Shown: piece by piece, positions 23,362 through 25,219 of the stretch | Layout of the letters: each line of letters begins with the position of its first letter | Numbering within the stretch: position 1 is the stretch's first letter | From: H111-94 sp034436045 | Lineage (GTDB): Bacteria; Chloroflexota; Ktedonobacteria; Ktedonobacterales; Ktedonobacteraceae | Direction: 5' to 3' | Length of the DNA: 25,219 nucleotides | Assembly: GCA_034436045.1 (NCBI GenBank) | Contig: DAOTVZ010000230.1 | Span: 1 to 25,219, forward strand | Made by a program: the position numbers and the translations under genes | The notes under the pieces: model-generated | The model's input: the letters and a program-made list of their open reading frames with translations, nothing else | The model's database searches: none | Told to the model about the DNA's origin: nothing

Positions 23362-23976
23362 TTATGCTGCATCATGCACCGTCGGGCGCGTCGGCTGGCG
23401 CAAGAGACGTTCTGTCGCTACAAGCAAGCGCGCCTCGCTGCGTTCGCCAAAACCGTGTAAACGGCAGATGCGATGCTGCCGGGCCGCGCTCCAGAGTTTC
23501 TCCGGCGTATCAATGCCCAACTCTTCATACAACCGCAGCGCCGTGTAAGGGCCAATATGCTCAATCTTCATCAGATTACGCACCCCCCCTGGCAGCGATT
23601 GCAGATACAACCCATCCTGGAAGGTTATCGTACCATGCTCAACCAGTTCGGCGATACGCGCGCGCAGCCGCTCTCCCAGCCCCGGCACAGGTAGGCGCTC
23701 TCCACGCGCCAGTATGTCTGCGGCTGGCTCAGGCAGCTCCAGCACGCCACGCGCCGCATTACGATATGCCTGAATACGGTAAGGATTGCCGCCTTGTGAC
23801 TCCAACAGGTCGGCAATATCGGACAACACCTCGGCAATCTGCCGGTTGGTCACTTTAGGCTGCTCTTGCAAGGTCGCTTCCATACCGGGTAATGTCGGTT
23901 GTGATGTCCGCTTGCCCGCCGAAACAGGCAGCGATGGGAGAATATGAATGGTTTGTGTCAACTGTAAAATGCTCAC
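23362..23976 (-). CDS. Stand-alone helix-hairpin-helix protein resembling the N-terminus of PolX
   Basis: The 204-residue protein has VTNRQIAEVLSDIADLLESQGGNPYRIQAYRNAARGVLELPEP (42-84), the pattern of the 8-kDa N-terminal domain of bacterial family X polymerases, then HhH-like turns at VPGLGERLRARI (97-108), IEHIGPYTALRLYEELGI (138-155) and LHGFGERSEARLL (173-185). The nucleotidyltransferase palm and the C-terminal PHP domain of PolX are absent; the protein ends after HhH. It therefore probably binds DNA without polymerase activity. The start is GTG at 23976 with only a weak SD; ATG at residue 32 is an alternative, so the N-terminus is uncertain. It has its own promoter and terminator. Confidence 0.82.
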   Translation of the reverse strand: MSILQLTQTIHILPSLPVSAGKRTSQPTLPGMEATLQEQPKVTNRQIAEVLSDIADLLESQGGNPYRIQAYRNAARGVLELPEPAADILARGERLPVPGLGERLRARIAELVEHGTITFQDGLYLQSLPGGVRNLMKIEHIGPYTALRLYEELGIDTPEKLWSAARQHRICRLHGFGERSEARLLVATERLLRQPTRPTVHDAA

Positions 23977-24097
23977 GTCGTTCTCAGCCCCTCTCTCTGT
24001 GGGCCAGACAAGATGATTGTTACAAGGAAAGCTATACAGGCACCAGACTCTATATTTTGATCAGTTAGTGTACAATCTACATGAAAATTATGTTCTA

Positions 24098-24126
24098 ATT
24101 ATATCACAAGAGAGAGGGTACGTCAA
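24098..24126 (-). promoter_or_regulatory. Sigma-70-type promoter of the PolX-like gene
   Basis: On the minus strand TTGACG (24126-24121; 5 of 6 consensus) is followed by a 17-bp spacer and a perfect TATAAT (24103-24098). The gap of 212 bp between the dehydrogenase stop and the PolX-like start contains it, so transcription would begin near 24091, giving a leader of about 115 nt. This is the best promoter match in the window. Confidence 0.7.
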
Positions 24127-24188
24127 ACAAAAACGAGTTTCTTCCATCGAGATCAACAGTCTAAAAAGCTGAGATTTTATCACAGCGC

Positions 24189-25219
24189 CTAAAGATGGGC
24201 AATCACCGCATCGCCTACTTCCCTGGTCGTGTAATGCCCCCCCAGATCAGGTGTCACGATACCAGCCCGCGTTGTCGCTTCAATCGCGGCCATTAACCGC
24301 GTTGCTTCATCAGACAACCCCAGATGTTCAAGCATCAGCACTGCACTCCATAAAGCACCGATGGGATTGGCAACGCCCTGACCGGCAATATCGGGCGCGG
24401 AGCCATGTACTGGCTCGAACATGCTCGGATAGCGTCGCTCAGGGTTGAGGTTAGCGCTGGCGGCGATACCCAGGCTACCGGCTAACGCGCTCCCCAGATC
24501 AGAGAGAATGTCGGCAAACAGGTTTGAGGCCACTACAACTTCTAATGTCTCCGGTCTTAGTACAAAACGCGCCGCCATCGCATCCACCAGCCACTGCTCC
24601 GTCTCCACTTCAGGATAGTCGCGGGCCACTCGCGCGAATACCTCGTCCCACAGCACCATACCATACTGCTGCGCATTGCTCTTCGTCACACTTGTCACCT
24701 TCTTGCGTTTACGTGTGCGCGCCAGCTCAAAAGCAAAACGCATAATCCGTTCACAGCCCTCCGCCGTGAAAAGGCTGCTTTGGATCGCCACCTCTTTGCG
24801 TTCACCACGCCCCTGGAGATTGCGCCCACCGATACCGGCATACTCGCCCTCAGAGTTCTCGCGCACCACTACCCAATCCATCATCTCTTCCGTCGCCGCT
24901 CGCAAGGGACTTTGTGTCCCCGGCAGCAGACGCACAGGACGAATATTCGCGTACTGATCGAAGCCCTGGCAGATCGCCAGCCGTAGCCCCCACAGACTCA
25001 CATGATCTGGCACCCCCGGCCAGCCAACAGCTCCAAAATAAATTGCATCGCTATGTTTCAATTGTTCTAACCCATCTGCCGCCATCATACGCCCCGTCTG
25101 CAAATAGTACTGGCAACCCCAGGAAAATGACTCCCATTCAAATGCCAGCGCTCCCCGCGACCTCTGCGCCAGCACATCCAGCACACGTATCCCCTCACTA
25201 ATCACCTCCATGCCAATAC
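24189..25219 (-). CDS. Tartrate/D-malate dehydrogenase of the isopropylmalate dehydrogenase family, 5'-truncated
   Basis: The frame is open to the right edge (the residues before the first ATG read GIG, as in the family's GDGIG start), so the first codons are missing and the visible ATG at 25211 is internal. Matching segments are AIYFGAVGWPGVPDHVSLWGLRLAICQGFDQYANIRPVRLLPG, VVRENSEGEYAGIGGR, VTKSNAQQYGMVLWDE, VVASNLFADILSDLGSALAGSLGIAASANLNPE and FEPVHGSAPDIAGQGVANPIGAL. The DHVSLWGL and QYANIRP wording separates the tartrate dehydrogenase/D-malate dehydrogenase group from LeuB. The enzyme is NAD+- and divalent-metal-dependent. Which of D-malate, tartrate or isopropylmalate is the main substrate cannot be decided here. 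Confidence 0.88.
   Translation of the reverse strand, partial: IGMEVISEGIRVLDVLAQRSRGALAFEWESFSWGCQYYLQTGRMMAADGLEQLKHSDAIYFGAVGWPGVPDHVSLWGLRLAICQGFDQYANIRPVRLLPGTQSPLRAATEEMMDWVVVRENSEGEYAGIGGRNLQGRGERKEVAIQSSLFTAEGCERIMRFAFELARTRKRKKVTSVTKSNAQQYGMVLWDEVFARVARDYPEVETEQWLVDAMAARFVLRPETLEVVVASNLFADILSDLGSALAGSLGIAASANLNPERRYPSMFEPVHGSAPDIAGQGVANPIGALWSAVLMLEHLGLSDEATRLMAAIEATTRAGIVTPDLGGHYTTREVGDAVIAHL

Overview
The window is a typical bacterial chromosome segment of moderate GC with tightly packed genes, almost all preceded by clear Shine-Dalgarno (SD) sequences. No RNA gene, CRISPR array, transposase or insertion-sequence end was recognised. The gene set (a LacI-controlled inositol operon, glgA/glgB/glgC, a Uma2 nuclease, a YCII-like protein and an Imm-5-like protein) fits a soil heterotroph. 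The flavour of the small proteins suggests Chloroflexota, perhaps a Ktedonobacteria relative, but this is an inference from protein style and not a demonstrated assignment.

Region 1 (1-11821, + strand) is a nearly complete myo-inositol catabolic operon. It opens with the 3' part of a LacI-type regulator, then a 145-bp control region containing a palindrome, then a Gfo/Idh oxidoreductase, iolE, iolB, a zinc-dependent glucose-dehydrogenase-like MDR enzyme, iolG, iolC, iolD, iolA and a LacD-type class I aldolase. Read as a pathway: IolG oxidises inositol to 2-keto-inositol; IolE dehydrates it; IolD opens the ring; IolB isomerises the product; IolC phosphorylates it; the LacD-like aldolase probably makes the cleavage usually done by IolJ; IolA turns malonate semialdehyde into acetyl-CoA and CO2. 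The extra Gfo/Idh and MDR enzymes may feed other inositol isomers in, or form a side branch. No transporter lies inside the window. A strong SD follows the last gene but leads to no start codon, and an opposite-strand gene begins 11 bp later, so the operon may once have been longer.

Region 2 (11833-13930, - strand) holds small accessory genes: a GNAT acetyltransferase, a Uma2-family nuclease-fold protein, a YCII-like protein and a very small YidJ-type GNAT.

Region 3 (14060-23151) is a glycogen locus: glgC-glgA on the - strand, and glgB followed by an overlapping LOG-family gene, also on the - strand. Between the two halves sits a 3-kb block on the opposite strand: an unknown 108-aa protein, an EamA transporter, a family IV (HSL) esterase and a GC-rich Imm-5-like putative immunity protein.

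Region 4 (23270-25219, - strand) has a strong terminator hairpin, a stand-alone helix-hairpin-helix protein resembling the N-terminus of PolX with its own near-consensus promoter, and the 3' part of a tartrate/D-malate dehydrogenase gene that runs off the window. Most weight should go to the inositol operon with its unusual aldolase and MDR enzyme, the glgB-LOG overlap and the truncated PolX-like protein.
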